Assembly: GCA_028711675.1 (NCBI GenBank)
Contig: JAQTRT010000066.1
Span: 1-11,999 of the forward strand
Source: a bacterium
Lineage (GTDB): Bacteria > Spirochaetota > JAHITG01
Direction: 5' to 3'
DNA length: 11,999 nucleotides
Shown here: positions 1-7,644 of the stretch, one piece after another
How the letters are laid out: each line of letters opens with the position of its first letter
Numbering within the stretch: the first letter of the stretch is position 1
Made by a program: the position numbers and the translations under genes
Notes under the pieces: generated by a model
Seen by the model: the letters and a program-made list of their open reading frames with translations, nothing else
What the model was told of the DNA's origin: nothing
Database searches by the model: none

Positions 1-1225
1 CAATCCGTCGAACCGCCAGATCGTTTTCACGCCTGTGGCCGGCTTGAAAGGAAGCACCCTGTACATCGCCACTATACAAAAAGGGATCATCGCCGAAGCT
101 GTCCCTTACCCCTATTCCTGGTATTTCATTACCCAGGACATGGTCCAGCCCCGGGTTTCTTCCACCACACCAAACAGCGGGGATGACTTTTTCGATCCTA
201 ATGAGGCCATCTCTGTCCGTTTCAATAAGACCATGAACATCAACATGCTGCAGGAGAACATCTTCAGCCTGAAAGACAGCAAAGGAAACACGGTAAGCGG
301 GTCACTTATTTACGACCTGGAGAACAATAACCTGATCTTCACTCCGGAAAATGCTTTACTGAACCTGGAATCCTATACAGCCGCTGTTTATTCCAAGTTC
401 CAGGATATGGGAGGACATCCCCTGACTTCGGACTACACATGGAATTTCAGAACGACCCAGATCCTCTCCTCGGCAGGAGGCGACCTGGAATCGAGCGACG
501 GCAAGATCAGGCTCAGGGTTCCCAAGAACGCCCTGAACTCGGATACAGCCATCTCCATATCCCGGATTCCTGTTTCTTCCATTCCTCCCAGTTCAAACCC
601 GAACCTGAAATCCATTAAATTGGCCTATGCCTTTGAGCCGTCAGGCCTAACTTTCAACAAAGCCGTGACCATCAAGCTCTCCTATCCCGATGACAATAAC
701 AACGGCAATGTGGACGACCCGGACACAAAGACCGATATTTTACCGGGTGTTCCGGAGACCAAGCTCTCTCGCTTCTATTATAACACGGAAACAGGAAGCT
801 ACGAACGCGTGGGCGGAACAGTCGATACGGCTGAAAATGCCATTACAGCATCCATCAGACATTTCTCCACCTTTGCCCTGTTCCAGGACGACAACACCTA
901 TAACGAGAACCTGGATATTACGGAGATCAACACATACCCCAGGATTTTCTCGCCTTCCAAGGACGGTAATCTGGATATCAATTACAATGTCAAACTGAGC
1001 GGCACAGGAAAAGCCACGGTTAAAATATACAATCTGGCCGGCAGGCTGGTGAAGGAACTGAAGAACGGCATGACTGTCAGCCAGGGGATCAATTATCTCA
1101 GCTGGGACGGAAAGGACAAGGACAATGACGTGGTCCATGACCGGATGTACGTCCTGTTCATCCACCTCACTGATTCGTCCGGCAAGGAGATCAGTAAAAC
1201 AAAAACCCTGGTGGTAATGGAGTAA
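1..1225 (+). CDS. Secreted multi-domain protein, 3' part: Big_5 Ig-like repeats, ZU5-like domain, C-terminal FlgD-Ig/sorting-like domain
   Basis: The reading frame is open from base 2 at the window edge, so the N-terminus is missing; the GTG at 35 is internal. It enters at the end of one bacterial Ig-like (Big_5) domain, recognisable by its closing YSWYF. A complete second Big_5 domain follows at about 158-462 and ends in WNFRTTQ. Next comes a ZU5-like segment at about 468-890, with GGDLESSDGKIRLRVP and an AL..DTAISI pattern. The last ~100 residues (about 905-1222) resemble FlgD-Ig/type-A sorting domains: IYNLAGRLVKEL, then SWDGKD. Such C-termini are typical of proteins exported across the outer membrane and attached at the cell surface. 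No catalytic domain is visible in this part, so the likely role is surface structure or adhesion. The next gene starts 3 nt after the TAA stop, so the two are co-transcribed. The domain calls rest on pattern recognition; the function is inferred. Confidence 0.85.
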   Translation, partial: NPSNRQIVFTPVAGLKGSTLYIATIQKGIIAEAVPYPYSWYFITQDMVQPRVSSTTPNSGDDFFDPNEAISVRFNKTMNINMLQENIFSLKDSKGNTVSGSLIYDLENNNLIFTPENALLNLESYTAAVYSKFQDMGGHPLTSDYTWNFRTTQILSSAGGDLESSDGKIRLRVPKNALNSDTAISISRIPVSSIPPSSNPNLKSIKLAYAFEPSGLTFNKAVTIKLSYPDDNNNGNVDDPDTKTDILPGVPETKLSRFYYNTETGSYERVGGTVDTAENAITASIRHFSTFALFQDDNTYNENLDITEINTYPRIFSPSKDGNLDINYNVKLSGTGKATVKIYNLAGRLVKELKNGMTVSQGINYLSWDGKDKDNDVVHDRMYVLFIHLTDSSGKEISKTKTLVVME

Positions 1226-1228
1226 ACC

Positions 1229-3541
1229 ATGAAAACAATAAAATATCATCTTATCATCCTCTCTGTCCTGCTGTCCGCGGTTCCGCTATTCGCCCGCACC
1301 CCCCTGGTCACACAGGAAGAGGTTCTGGTCGGAACAAGGCCTCTGGGAATGGCCGGGGCATTCGTGGCCGCGGCTGATGACAGCTCCAGTATCAGCTGGA
1401 ACCCGGCCGGTATGGCCTTCATGAAACAAAAAGAGATCAGTTTCTCCATGCCCCTTAATCCTCTCTGGGCCAGGGACCTGAAGATCGGCATCAATAATTT
1501 TTACGCGGCCTTTCTCTTCCCTGTCAACAAGACCTATACCCTGGGGATCGACTGGTTCCATATCGGTTATAGCGATGACCCGGACCTGAACTGGAACAAA
1601 AAACCGGAACTGGAATATTCCGAGAACAAGATAACCCTGGCTATGGCGCGGAAATTCGGCGAAAAACTGAAAATAGGCGCAAGCCTGAAATACTATAACC
1701 TGGGAGTCAATTATGACGGGTCCACGGAAAGGACGGGAAACGGTATCGGCATGGATATCGGCGCCAATTACCGGGCCCTCGATATCATGAAAGTCGGGCT
1801 CCTGGCCAACAACATTTTCGGTGCCCATCTGTTCTATGACAACGGGACGAGCTCACGGTTCATGTCACCGGCCCTGAAACTGGGCTTTGCCTTTAACCTC
1901 ATCAAGGACAATACTCTCGAACTGACGGCTGATGACATGCTTCACCTGGGCATAGAGCACTGGTTCTTCAACATGGTAGCTCTCCGCGGAGGCGTACAAA
2001 AAGAGATCCTGAATTCCGGGGAGGATTTCGGATTGAGCGCAGGACTGGGAGTGAAATACAGATATTTCCAGGTCGATTACGCTCTCCAGTACAGGAAATA
2101 TTTCGACATGTCCCATTCCGTGTCCCTGGCCGCCAAGTTCGGATACCACGCTTACCTGGTGGATGTGCTGAGCATCCAGATCGAGGATGTCTTCACGGCT
2201 ATGTACAAGGCTTATGCCCAGAGAGATATCGTGAGACTAAAAGTTAAAAACAAAAGCAGCGTTCCCTTGAAGGCCAAGATCGGATTCATGCTGGATAAAT
2301 ATATGGATTCACCCACGGAAAAAGATATCACCCTGAAGCCGAATGTGCCGGTGGACCTGACTCTTCCCGTGGTCTTCAATAACAAAATCATGAACGTGAA
2401 GGATGACGGTCCGCAGAACGGCCGCATCATCGTCACCTATGAATTCGAGAAAGAAAAAAGCGAAGACGACAGTTCCAAGCAGTTCATGCTCTACAGCCGG
2501 AACGCCTTCATCTGGGACGATCTGGAAAAACTGGCCGTATTCGTGACGCCCAGCGACGAAATGGTGAAGAGTTTCACGCGCGGTATGATCCAGCTCAACG
2601 CCAAACAGGACATCCAGGACGAGTTCGTGAGCGATAATTATTATTATACCATGCTCCTTTTCAACGCCCTGGGCGAGTTCGGTATGACCTACGTGGTCGA
2701 TCCCAGCACGCCCTTTGCCGAGGTTGCAAAGAACAGAAATGCCGTGGATTACGTCTCCTACCCGGCTGAAACGCTCCATTCCAAGACCGGCGACTGCGAT
2801 GATTTGACCGTGCTTTTCTGTTCGTGCCTCGAAAACATCGGTATCCCCACGGCCTTCATAGACGTTCCCGGCCACATCTTCATGCTCTTTTCCCTGAACA
2901 TGACAACGGACAAGGCGCAGAAGTTTTTTGGTTCGGACGAGTATTTCGTGGATATGAACGGCCAGGCCTGGATGCCCCTGGAGACCACCATGTTCGGCAA
3001 GCCTTTCACCGAAGCCCTGAAGGAGGCCCGCCAGGAACTGCAGAAATGGTCGGGTCAGGTCGATTCCGGTTCTATAGACAAGAACAGCGTCAGGATCGTC
3101 TTTGTCGAATCGGCCTGGAAGAAATACCCGTCGGCCCAGCTGAACGAACTGTGGGCTTTCCGGTTCCCGGACATAAATAAAGTGGCTCAGAAGAACCGTG
3201 AGGATTCCGTCAAACTCATGGAGACCGTGAACAGGGAGTACCAGATGGCCAAGGAAAAACTGGACCAGTACCCGGATGTCCCTAACTTCAACAATGACAT
3301 GGGCATCCTCTGCAGTTACGCGGGCCTGTATACGGTCGCGTTCGATCATTTCCAGAAAGCCATCAAACTGAAACCCAACTGGGATTCAGCTTATAACAAT
3401 ATGGCTAATGTCTATCTGCTCAACAACAAGCTGGATAAGGCTGTTAATTATTATAAAAAAGCCCTGGAGATAAAACCGGGAGACAACGACATCACGCAGA
3501 ACCTGAAAAAGGCCCAGCAGTTGTTAAAAGAAGAATTTTAA
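1229..3541 (+). CDS. PorV/UPF0164-type outer-membrane barrel fused to a transglutaminase-like domain and TPR repeats
   Basis: A 770-residue protein with an N-terminal signal peptide (hydrophobic LIILSVLLSAVPLFA, residues ~8-22). Residues ~35-304 are a PorV/UPF0164-like barrel: GTRPLGMAGAFVAAADDSSS then SWNPAGM is the family's N-terminal hallmark, followed by alternating aromatic/glycine strands. Residues ~310-420 look like a beta-sandwich. Residues ~505-590 resemble a transglutaminase-like cysteine-protease fold: C523 in KTGDCDDLTVLFCSCLENIG, H549 in VPGHIFML and D575 in YFVDMNG form a plausible Cys-His-Asp triad. About residues 686-753 hold two TPR units, each ending in a KAI/KALxKP pattern. 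The ATG is preceded by GGAG at 1219-1222. The gene follows the surface-protein gene with a 3-nt gap, suggesting joint work in secretion or surface display. PorV-family barrels include a shuttle for type IX secretion, but this protein's job is unknown. Its length far exceeds a plain PorV (~300-400 aa) because of the fusion. Confidence 0.85.
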   Translation: MKTIKYHLIILSVLLSAVPLFARTPLVTQEEVLVGTRPLGMAGAFVAAADDSSSISWNPAGMAFMKQKEISFSMPLNPLWARDLKIGINNFYAAFLFPVNKTYTLGIDWFHIGYSDDPDLNWNKKPELEYSENKITLAMARKFGEKLKIGASLKYYNLGVNYDGSTERTGNGIGMDIGANYRALDIMKVGLLANNIFGAHLFYDNGTSSRFMSPALKLGFAFNLIKDNTLELTADDMLHLGIEHWFFNMVALRGGVQKEILNSGEDFGLSAGLGVKYRYFQVDYALQYRKYFDMSHSVSLAAKFGYHAYLVDVLSIQIEDVFTAMYKAYAQRDIVRLKVKNKSSVPLKAKIGFMLDKYMDSPTEKDITLKPNVPVDLTLPVVFNNKIMNVKDDGPQNGRIIVTYEFEKEKSEDDSSKQFMLYSRNAFIWDDLEKLAVFVTPSDEMVKSFTRGMIQLNAKQDIQDEFVSDNYYYTMLLFNALGEFGMTYVVDPSTPFAEVAKNRNAVDYVSYPAETLHSKTGDCDDLTVLFCSCLENIGIPTAFIDVPGHIFMLFSLNMTTDKAQKFFGSDEYFVDMNGQAWMPLETTMFGKPFTEALKEARQELQKWSGQVDSGSIDKNSVRIVFVESAWKKYPSAQLNELWAFRFPDINKVAQKNREDSVKLMETVNREYQMAKEKLDQYPDVPNFNNDMGILCSYAGLYTVAFDHFQKAIKLKPNWDSAYNNMANVYLLNNKLDKAVNYYKKALEIKPGDNDITQNLKKAQQLLKEEF

Positions 3542-3555
3542 GTATACTATATAAT
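3521..3555 (+). promoter_or_regulatory. Probable sigma70-like promoter for the FecR-like gene
   Basis: TTGTTA (3521-3526) lies 16 nt before TATACT (3543-3548), inside the end and just past the stop of the preceding gene. A perfect TATAAT (3550-3555) sits immediately downstream and may serve as an alternative -10, though without a recognisable -35 at normal spacing. Either would give a leader of roughly 60 nt. That leader contains a short GC-rich hairpin (3584-3590 pairing with 3595-3601, one G-U pair) before the ribosome binding site. Confidence 0.5.
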
Positions 3556-3625
3556 GGGACGCTTGGATCCGGATCAGCGCCCCGCGTGCTCCGCAGCGCG
3601 CAGACCTTAAAAGGAGGTAACTCAG

Positions 3626-4084
3626 ATGAAAATAAAAATCCTGTCCATCCTTCTGTTCCTGGCCTTTGTTCCTCTCCTCAGCCTTTCTTCCGCCCCGGAA
3701 CAGTCCGGGAATGAGATGAAAGGAAAAGTGGAACTGATCATAGGCAAGGCTTATGTGAAAGACCAGAAAAAATGGAAAGCCCTGAACATCAGCGACCTGC
3801 TTTCAAAGAGCGACACGGTGAAAGTAGCCCAGGGCGGGTCCATGAAGATCAGGCTGAGCAACGGAAATATCCTCGAGGTGCAGGGCGGGAAAACGGTCCT
3901 CATGGAGAACCTGATGGCAGCCGGTTCGGGAAGAAAAGGGTCCATGACCAGCCTGATCAAGAAAATATCCAAATCAGGTTCCGGCGATACAGGCATCACA
4001 GCTGTCGTGGGCGTCCGCGGCGCGGACGTGGCCAAGCAGAAGAAAAAAGTAAAGACCGAGGACCTGAACTGGAAGAAACAGTAA
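3626..4084 (+). CDS. Small exported FecR-like domain protein
   Basis: A 152-residue protein with a clear Sec signal peptide (ILSILLFLAFVPLLSLSSA, residues ~5-23) and a strong AAGGAGG at 3611-3617, 8 nt before the ATG. The mature part fits a FecR-like domain: GKVELIIGKAYVK opens it, SDTVKVAQGGSMKIRLSNG matches the 'gD.v.t...s...l.l.dG' core, and TAVVGVRGADV (residues 125-135) matches the family's closing 'TPvavvGVRGT' motif. No anti-sigma N-terminal domain, membrane anchor or LysM follows; the chain ends soon after in a lysine-rich tail. FecR domains occur in TonB signalling regulators and in many uncharacterised periplasmic or surface proteins. The isolated exported form argues against a FecI/FecR sensor pair. 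It follows the barrel gene by 84 bp and probably has its own promoter. The role is unknown. Confidence 0.75.
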   Translation: MKIKILSILLFLAFVPLLSLSSAPEQSGNEMKGKVELIIGKAYVKDQKKWKALNISDLLSKSDTVKVAQGGSMKIRLSNGNILEVQGGKTVLMENLMAAGSGRKGSMTSLIKKISKSGSGDTGITAVVGVRGADVAKQKKKVKTEDLNWKKQ

Positions 4085-4088
4085 GGAA

Positions 4089-4153
4089 AAGGTAATAAAG
4101 GTTTGAAAGGCAGTAAAGGATAAGGAAATTCCCTTTAAAACCTTTATTACCTT
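4089..4153. repeat. Large imperfect hairpin (22-bp arms, one mismatch) built of AAAGG-rich units
   Basis: Bases 4089-4104 (AAGGTAATAAAGGTTT) are the exact reverse complement of 4138-4153. After one G/A mismatch (4105/4137) the pairing continues with AAAGG (4106-4110) against CCTTT (4132-4136), leaving a 21-nt loop. Four more outer pairs are possible (4083-4086 with 4158-4161). Each arm looks like degenerate 9-10-nt units ending in AAAGG. It begins 5 nt after the FecR-like stop, so it could stop transcription or protect the 3' end, but no U-tract follows on the plus strand. A dispersed intergenic repeat or MITE-like element is equally plausible. I saw no clear target-site duplication. Confidence 0.7.
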
Positions 4154-4194
4154 ACAGCCTTTATAACCATCATTATTATGTCCACACAGCAGGA

Positions 4195-4214
4195 TTAATA
4201 GAAAGTCCTATTAA
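4195..4214. repeat. Short AT-rich inverted repeat
   Basis: TTAATAG (4195-4201) and CTATTAA (4208-4214) are exact reverse complements around a 6-nt spacer. The dyad lies about 60 bp upstream of the nuclease gene and could be an operator, but in AT-rich intergenic DNA a 7-bp dyad may be chance. Confidence 0.3.
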
Positions 4215-4241
4215 CAAGTCATTTCCATTTTTAGAATTCCC

Positions 4242-4267
4242 TTGATTTACAATAATAATTTTATACC
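4242..4267 (+). promoter_or_regulatory. Candidate promoter region of the Mre11/Rad50-like operon
   Basis: Two -10-like boxes precede the nuclease gene. TACAAT (4248-4253) matches the consensus at 5 of 6 positions but lacks a good -35. TATACC (4262-4267) lies 8 nt before the ATG and, if used, would start transcription at or next to the start codon. TTGATT (4242-4247) is only 14 nt before TATACC, which is short for a -35. Which box acts is not decidable from sequence. Confidence 0.35.
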
Positions 4268-4275
4268 TTTTTCTC

Positions 4276-5463
4276 ATGAGCATCAGGATATTTCACACCG
4301 CAGACCTGCACCTGGGGAGCGAATACCGGTCGTTCGGGGATAAGGCCAAGGAACTCCAGCAGGAATGCCTGAACGCTTTTGAAAAAATGGCCGGTTATGT
4401 GACCAATCCCTTGAACGGGATCCATATCATGATCATTGCCGGCGATCTGTTCGACACCCACAGACCCGACCTGCCCCTGGCGGAAAAAGTGCAGGACCTC
4501 CTGCTCCAGGTAGTCCGGAAAGGCATCACCTTGTTCGTCCTGCCCGGCAATCATGACAGTTATTCCTATAAGAACAGCATCTACCGGGCCGAGGACTTTC
4601 CCGGCCATGTCATCCAATCACCCGAGTTCACCCTGGCCCAGGAACTGAACATCAACGGCCAGCTTGCCTGTATCTACAGCGGTATATTTGACATCAATAA
4701 TTCCCATAAACGAATGCTGAACGATTTCAAGCTTATCCAGAAACCCGGAGCCCATATCGGTATCCTTCACGCTACCCTGGAAATGCGGGAGATCGATATC
4801 CCGGAACGCGAACTCCCTTTCTCCTATGAGGAATTCCGGCAGTCCGGGTTGAACTACCTGGCCCTGGGCCATTTTCACGGTTATTTCGAAAAGCAGACGG
4901 ACCAGGCCCATAAGTTCGCTTATCCCGGCACCATCATTCCCAGGAAAATAAATGAATACGGGGAGAAATATGCCTGTGTGGTCGAGATCAAGCTGGATAA
5001 CTCTGTCCGGATCGAAAAACTGCAGTTCTCAAAAGTGCGTTCGGAAAAAAGGAACATCGATCTGGCTCAGGAAGATATAACGGATATGAAGACCCTCCTG
5101 TCCGCAATAAAAAAAAGAAGGGACGCCCATCTTATCCTGGACCTGGTCCTGGAAGGCGTGGCGGATTTCAGTATCGACGAGAGCCTGATGAAAGAACGGC
5201 TGAAAGACGATTTCTTCCATGTAAGGATCACCAACAACGTAAAATACGTGAACAGTTCCATCATAGACCAGCTTAAGGATGAGGAGACCATCCGCGGACT
5301 TTTCTTTAAAAAACTGGCTAAACACAAGACCAGCACTCCCCAGGAACAGGCTGTGCTCAACCAGGCCATGAACCTGGGCCTGAAGGAATTCGTGAACGTT
5401 CAGGAGGAGAAAGAGCCTGCGATCAAGGTTGTAGACACGCAGGATATCATGGAAATCGATTGA
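4276..5463 (+). CDS. SbcD/Mre11/YhaO-like DNA repair exonuclease (metallophosphoesterase)
   Basis: A 395-residue protein with the full calcineurin-type phosphoesterase motif set of the SbcD/Mre11 family: D10 and H12 in HTADLHLG, GDLFD (56-60), GNHD (91-94), H165 in GILHATLE and GHFHG (198-202). These residues coordinate two metal ions for DNA nuclease activity. The last ~150 residues should form the capping and ATPase-docking part. Length fits SbcD (~400 aa) and the YhaO group. The start is natural because SIRIFHTADLHLG is the usual family N-terminus. However, no Shine-Dalgarno sequence precedes the ATG: the upstream bases are T-rich. The partner ATPase starts 6 nt after the TGA stop, the standard sbcD-sbcC order. 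Together they are expected to resect or cleave DNA ends and hairpins in the cytoplasm. I give no symbol because the partner looks more like YhaN than SbcC. Confidence 0.93.
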   Translation: MSIRIFHTADLHLGSEYRSFGDKAKELQQECLNAFEKMAGYVTNPLNGIHIMIIAGDLFDTHRPDLPLAEKVQDLLLQVVRKGITLFVLPGNHDSYSYKNSIYRAEDFPGHVIQSPEFTLAQELNINGQLACIYSGIFDINNSHKRMLNDFKLIQKPGAHIGILHATLEMREIDIPERELPFSYEEFRQSGLNYLALGHFHGYFEKQTDQAHKFAYPGTIIPRKINEYGEKYACVVEIKLDNSVRIEKLQFSKVRSEKRNIDLAQEDITDMKTLLSAIKKRRDAHLILDLVLEGVADFSIDESLMKERLKDDFFHVRITNNVKYVNSSIIDQLKDEETIRGLFFKKLAKHKTSTPQEQAVLNQAMNLGLKEFVNVQEEKEPAIKVVDTQDIMEID

Positions 5464-5469
5464 TTAAAA

Positions 5470-7626
5470 ATGAAGATCACTCATTTAAAATTAGAAGGAT
5501 TCGGCCTGTTCAATGAACCTGTTGACATAGAGCTCTCCGGTGAGAAGATCAATGTCATCATAGGCAACAACGAGACCGGCAAGACCACTCTCATGCGGGG
5601 ACTGATCGCTACTCTGTTCGGGCTCGACAAGGCGCGGTGGAACACATACAAGTCCGTGAAACCCTCTGAAAAATATTCCGGCGAACTTGAGTTCACCCGG
5701 AAGAACACGGATTATACCATTATCCGGGACTTTGAGACGAATGAAGTGGAGCTTTTGGAAAAAAGATCGGGCCAGGAATCCCGGAAACTCTTCAAGGGTA
5801 AAGCTTCCCCCCAGTCCAGGACCGAAGAAAAGGAATATTACTATGACTTTCTGAAGAAGATCATCGGCCTCAGCAGCGAGACCGTGTTCAATAACGTCAA
5901 TGTGGTCAGGCAGAGGTTCGTGGAATCCGAGATCGACAGCGAGATACAGCATATCCTCACAGGCGCCATCGGCACCAATTACAGGACCATACTGGAGAAA
6001 TGGCTCGAGGAATATTTCAGCATCACGCGCAAGAGCGTGTGGCCGGACATCAGGGATAAACGCAATGAAAAGGAGCTTGAGATCCTGACGAACGACCTGA
6101 ACAGGCTGAACGAGACAAAGGAGAAGCTGATCGAGAAAAGTATCCTGTCCGAGCAGTATGAGAACGAATCAAGGGACAAGGAGAAGAGGATCAGCGAGCT
6201 TCAGGAAAAGAACCGGAGACTGGGTTTACAGCATGAACTCTCAAGAAATTACATGGACCACGCACGGGAGAAGAAACAGCTGGAAGAGAAGCTTTACCAG
6301 TTCGGCAAAGAAGTGGAAAAATTCAACCGGCTGAAGACCGAATACGGCATAAAAGACAATAAGATCAGAACGGATTTCCCGGACCATGCCGGTCTCCAGG
6401 ACGAAGACATATCAGATCTGAAAGAGTACCGAAGGCTCATCGCAGAATCGGAAAAAAAGCAGAACGAGCTGGAGAGCCTGAAAAAAAACGAAAACACATC
6501 CCCTGTCAAGAGGATATTCCTGGGAGCTAACGGCCTGGTGGCCAGCGGCCTCCTTTTCCTGTTCCGGTTCCAGTCAGGCATTAAAATATTCCTGTATATC
6601 GGCATCTTACTCGGTCTGGCATCCCTGGTTTACCTGGTGCGCGCTGTCACGCTTTATATCAGGAGCAGGACGTGGTTGGATGTCCTTTTCCAGGCCCGAT
6701 CAACCGAACTCCAGGCCCTCCAGACCAGGATATCCGCACTAAAAGAAAAAACAGAATCCCGCAGATCTGTTGCCGCAGTTCCGGCATTGGATGAAAAATT
6801 CTTCGTCCGGTACGAGGAATATAAAAAACTAAAGCAGGAGATGGAGAATCTGAAATACAGCCTCGATACTTTCCAGGAGATAAAGGATTATCAGGCAAAA
6901 AAAGTAGAAACGGAAAAAGCCCTTATTTCCATCAATACCGGACTGAAGCAGCTCGAATCGGAAAACCCGGCCCTGGTCCGGTTAAAGGACAACATGGAAA
7001 GATCCATCCAGTATATACAGAATCTAAAGAACGAGATAAGCACCAACGAGGTCAGGATCAGGGAGATAGACGCGGAATCAAGGAGCCTTCACAAGCGCCT
7101 GGCACTCACCTTTGCCGAACCAGAGAGCATAGCCAGCCTGAAATACAGGATCGAGGAGACAGAAGAAAAGCTGAAACTCCTTGAGAAGAACCGCAAGGCT
7201 TTTATCCTGGCTACCGGAACGCTCTCCTCTGCCATTAAAGAGTACCAGGAAAAACACGTGGACCGGCTTTCCCGGAACATATCGCAGTACTATGAGAAGA
7301 TCACAGGCGGTTTCCACAGCCGCATCTTACTGACCGATGATTTCAAACCGCTGGTCCAGGATAAAGAGAACAGGGACGAAAAAAACCTGAGCTGCGGAGC
7401 CGAGGAACAGCTCCATTTCAGCGTGCGCCTGGCCCTGATCAAGGAGATCAACAACCTCACCAACCTGCCGCTCTTCCTGGACGATCCGTTCGTGAATTTC
7501 GACAAGGAACGCTTGAAAGTGGTGAAAGACATCCTCTACACCATCAAGGACCAGAACCAGATCATTCTCTTCACGCATTTCAGGTCATACATGGACTGGG
7601 AGAACATTAAAGTGATAAAACTGTAA
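5470..7626 (+). CDS. YhaN/SbcC/Rad50-like coiled-coil ATPase with a central transmembrane hairpin
   Basis: A 718-residue SMC/Rad50-type ATPase. Walker A is GNNETGKTT (32-40). The ABC signature is LSCGAEEQ (640-647). Walker B and the following residues are LPLFLDDPFVNFD (666-678), and the switch histidine is in LFTHF near the C-terminus. Long charged coiled-coil stretches lie at about 185-340 and 400-600. Between them, where SbcC/Rad50 has the CxxC zinc hook, residues ~349-365 and ~371-390 form two hydrophobic helices joined by a short RFQSG turn. No CxxC is present. B. subtilis YhaN has a comparable membrane segment to my knowledge, which supports the YhaN assignment. The coiled coils are shorter than those of SbcC (~1000 aa in total). 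The gene follows the nuclease gene by 6 nt with no clear ribosome binding site, so translational coupling is likely. Inferred role: ATP-driven partner of the nuclease, with its apex in the inner membrane. Confidence 0.9.
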   Translation: MKITHLKLEGFGLFNEPVDIELSGEKINVIIGNNETGKTTLMRGLIATLFGLDKARWNTYKSVKPSEKYSGELEFTRKNTDYTIIRDFETNEVELLEKRSGQESRKLFKGKASPQSRTEEKEYYYDFLKKIIGLSSETVFNNVNVVRQRFVESEIDSEIQHILTGAIGTNYRTILEKWLEEYFSITRKSVWPDIRDKRNEKELEILTNDLNRLNETKEKLIEKSILSEQYENESRDKEKRISELQEKNRRLGLQHELSRNYMDHAREKKQLEEKLYQFGKEVEKFNRLKTEYGIKDNKIRTDFPDHAGLQDEDISDLKEYRRLIAESEKKQNELESLKKNENTSPVKRIFLGANGLVASGLLFLFRFQSGIKIFLYIGILLGLASLVYLVRAVTLYIRSRTWLDVLFQARSTELQALQTRISALKEKTESRRSVAAVPALDEKFFVRYEEYKKLKQEMENLKYSLDTFQEIKDYQAKKVETEKALISINTGLKQLESENPALVRLKDNMERSIQYIQNLKNEISTNEVRIREIDAESRSLHKRLALTFAEPESIASLKYRIEETEEKLKLLEKNRKAFILATGTLSSAIKEYQEKHVDRLSRNISQYYEKITGGFHSRILLTDDFKPLVQDKENRDEKNLSCGAEEQLHFSVRLALIKEINNLTNLPLFLDDPFVNFDKERLKVVKDILYTIKDQNQIILFTHFRSYMDWENIKVIKL

Positions 7627-7644
7627 GAGGGGGGGCTTATTGTC

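Noticed and set aside
35..37. GTG as the start of the first gene
   Set aside because: The frame is open to the left edge and the upstream residues continue the Ig-like domain; no ribosome binding site precedes it.
740..1249. 169-codon minus-strand frame over the end of the first gene
   Set aside because: It is antisense to a gene with clear domain structure, and it has no ribosome binding site or motif of its own.
2309..3349. 346-codon open frame on the minus strand
   Set aside because: It lies entirely inside the well-supported barrel/transglutaminase/TPR gene. Its product is a low-complexity His/Val/Glu/Gly-rich sequence with no recognisable motif, as expected of an antisense shadow frame.
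4178..4198. Tiny open frame (ATG to TAA, six codons) in the gap before the nuclease gene
   Set aside because: It is too short and has no ribosome binding site or leader-peptide character.
7483..7488. Asp-Asp after Walker B instead of the Asp-Glu of Rad50/SbcC, as a possible dead ATPase
   Set aside because: LDDPFVNFD is, to my knowledge, a normal variant in YhaN/RecF-like ATPases, and Walker A and the signature motif are intact.
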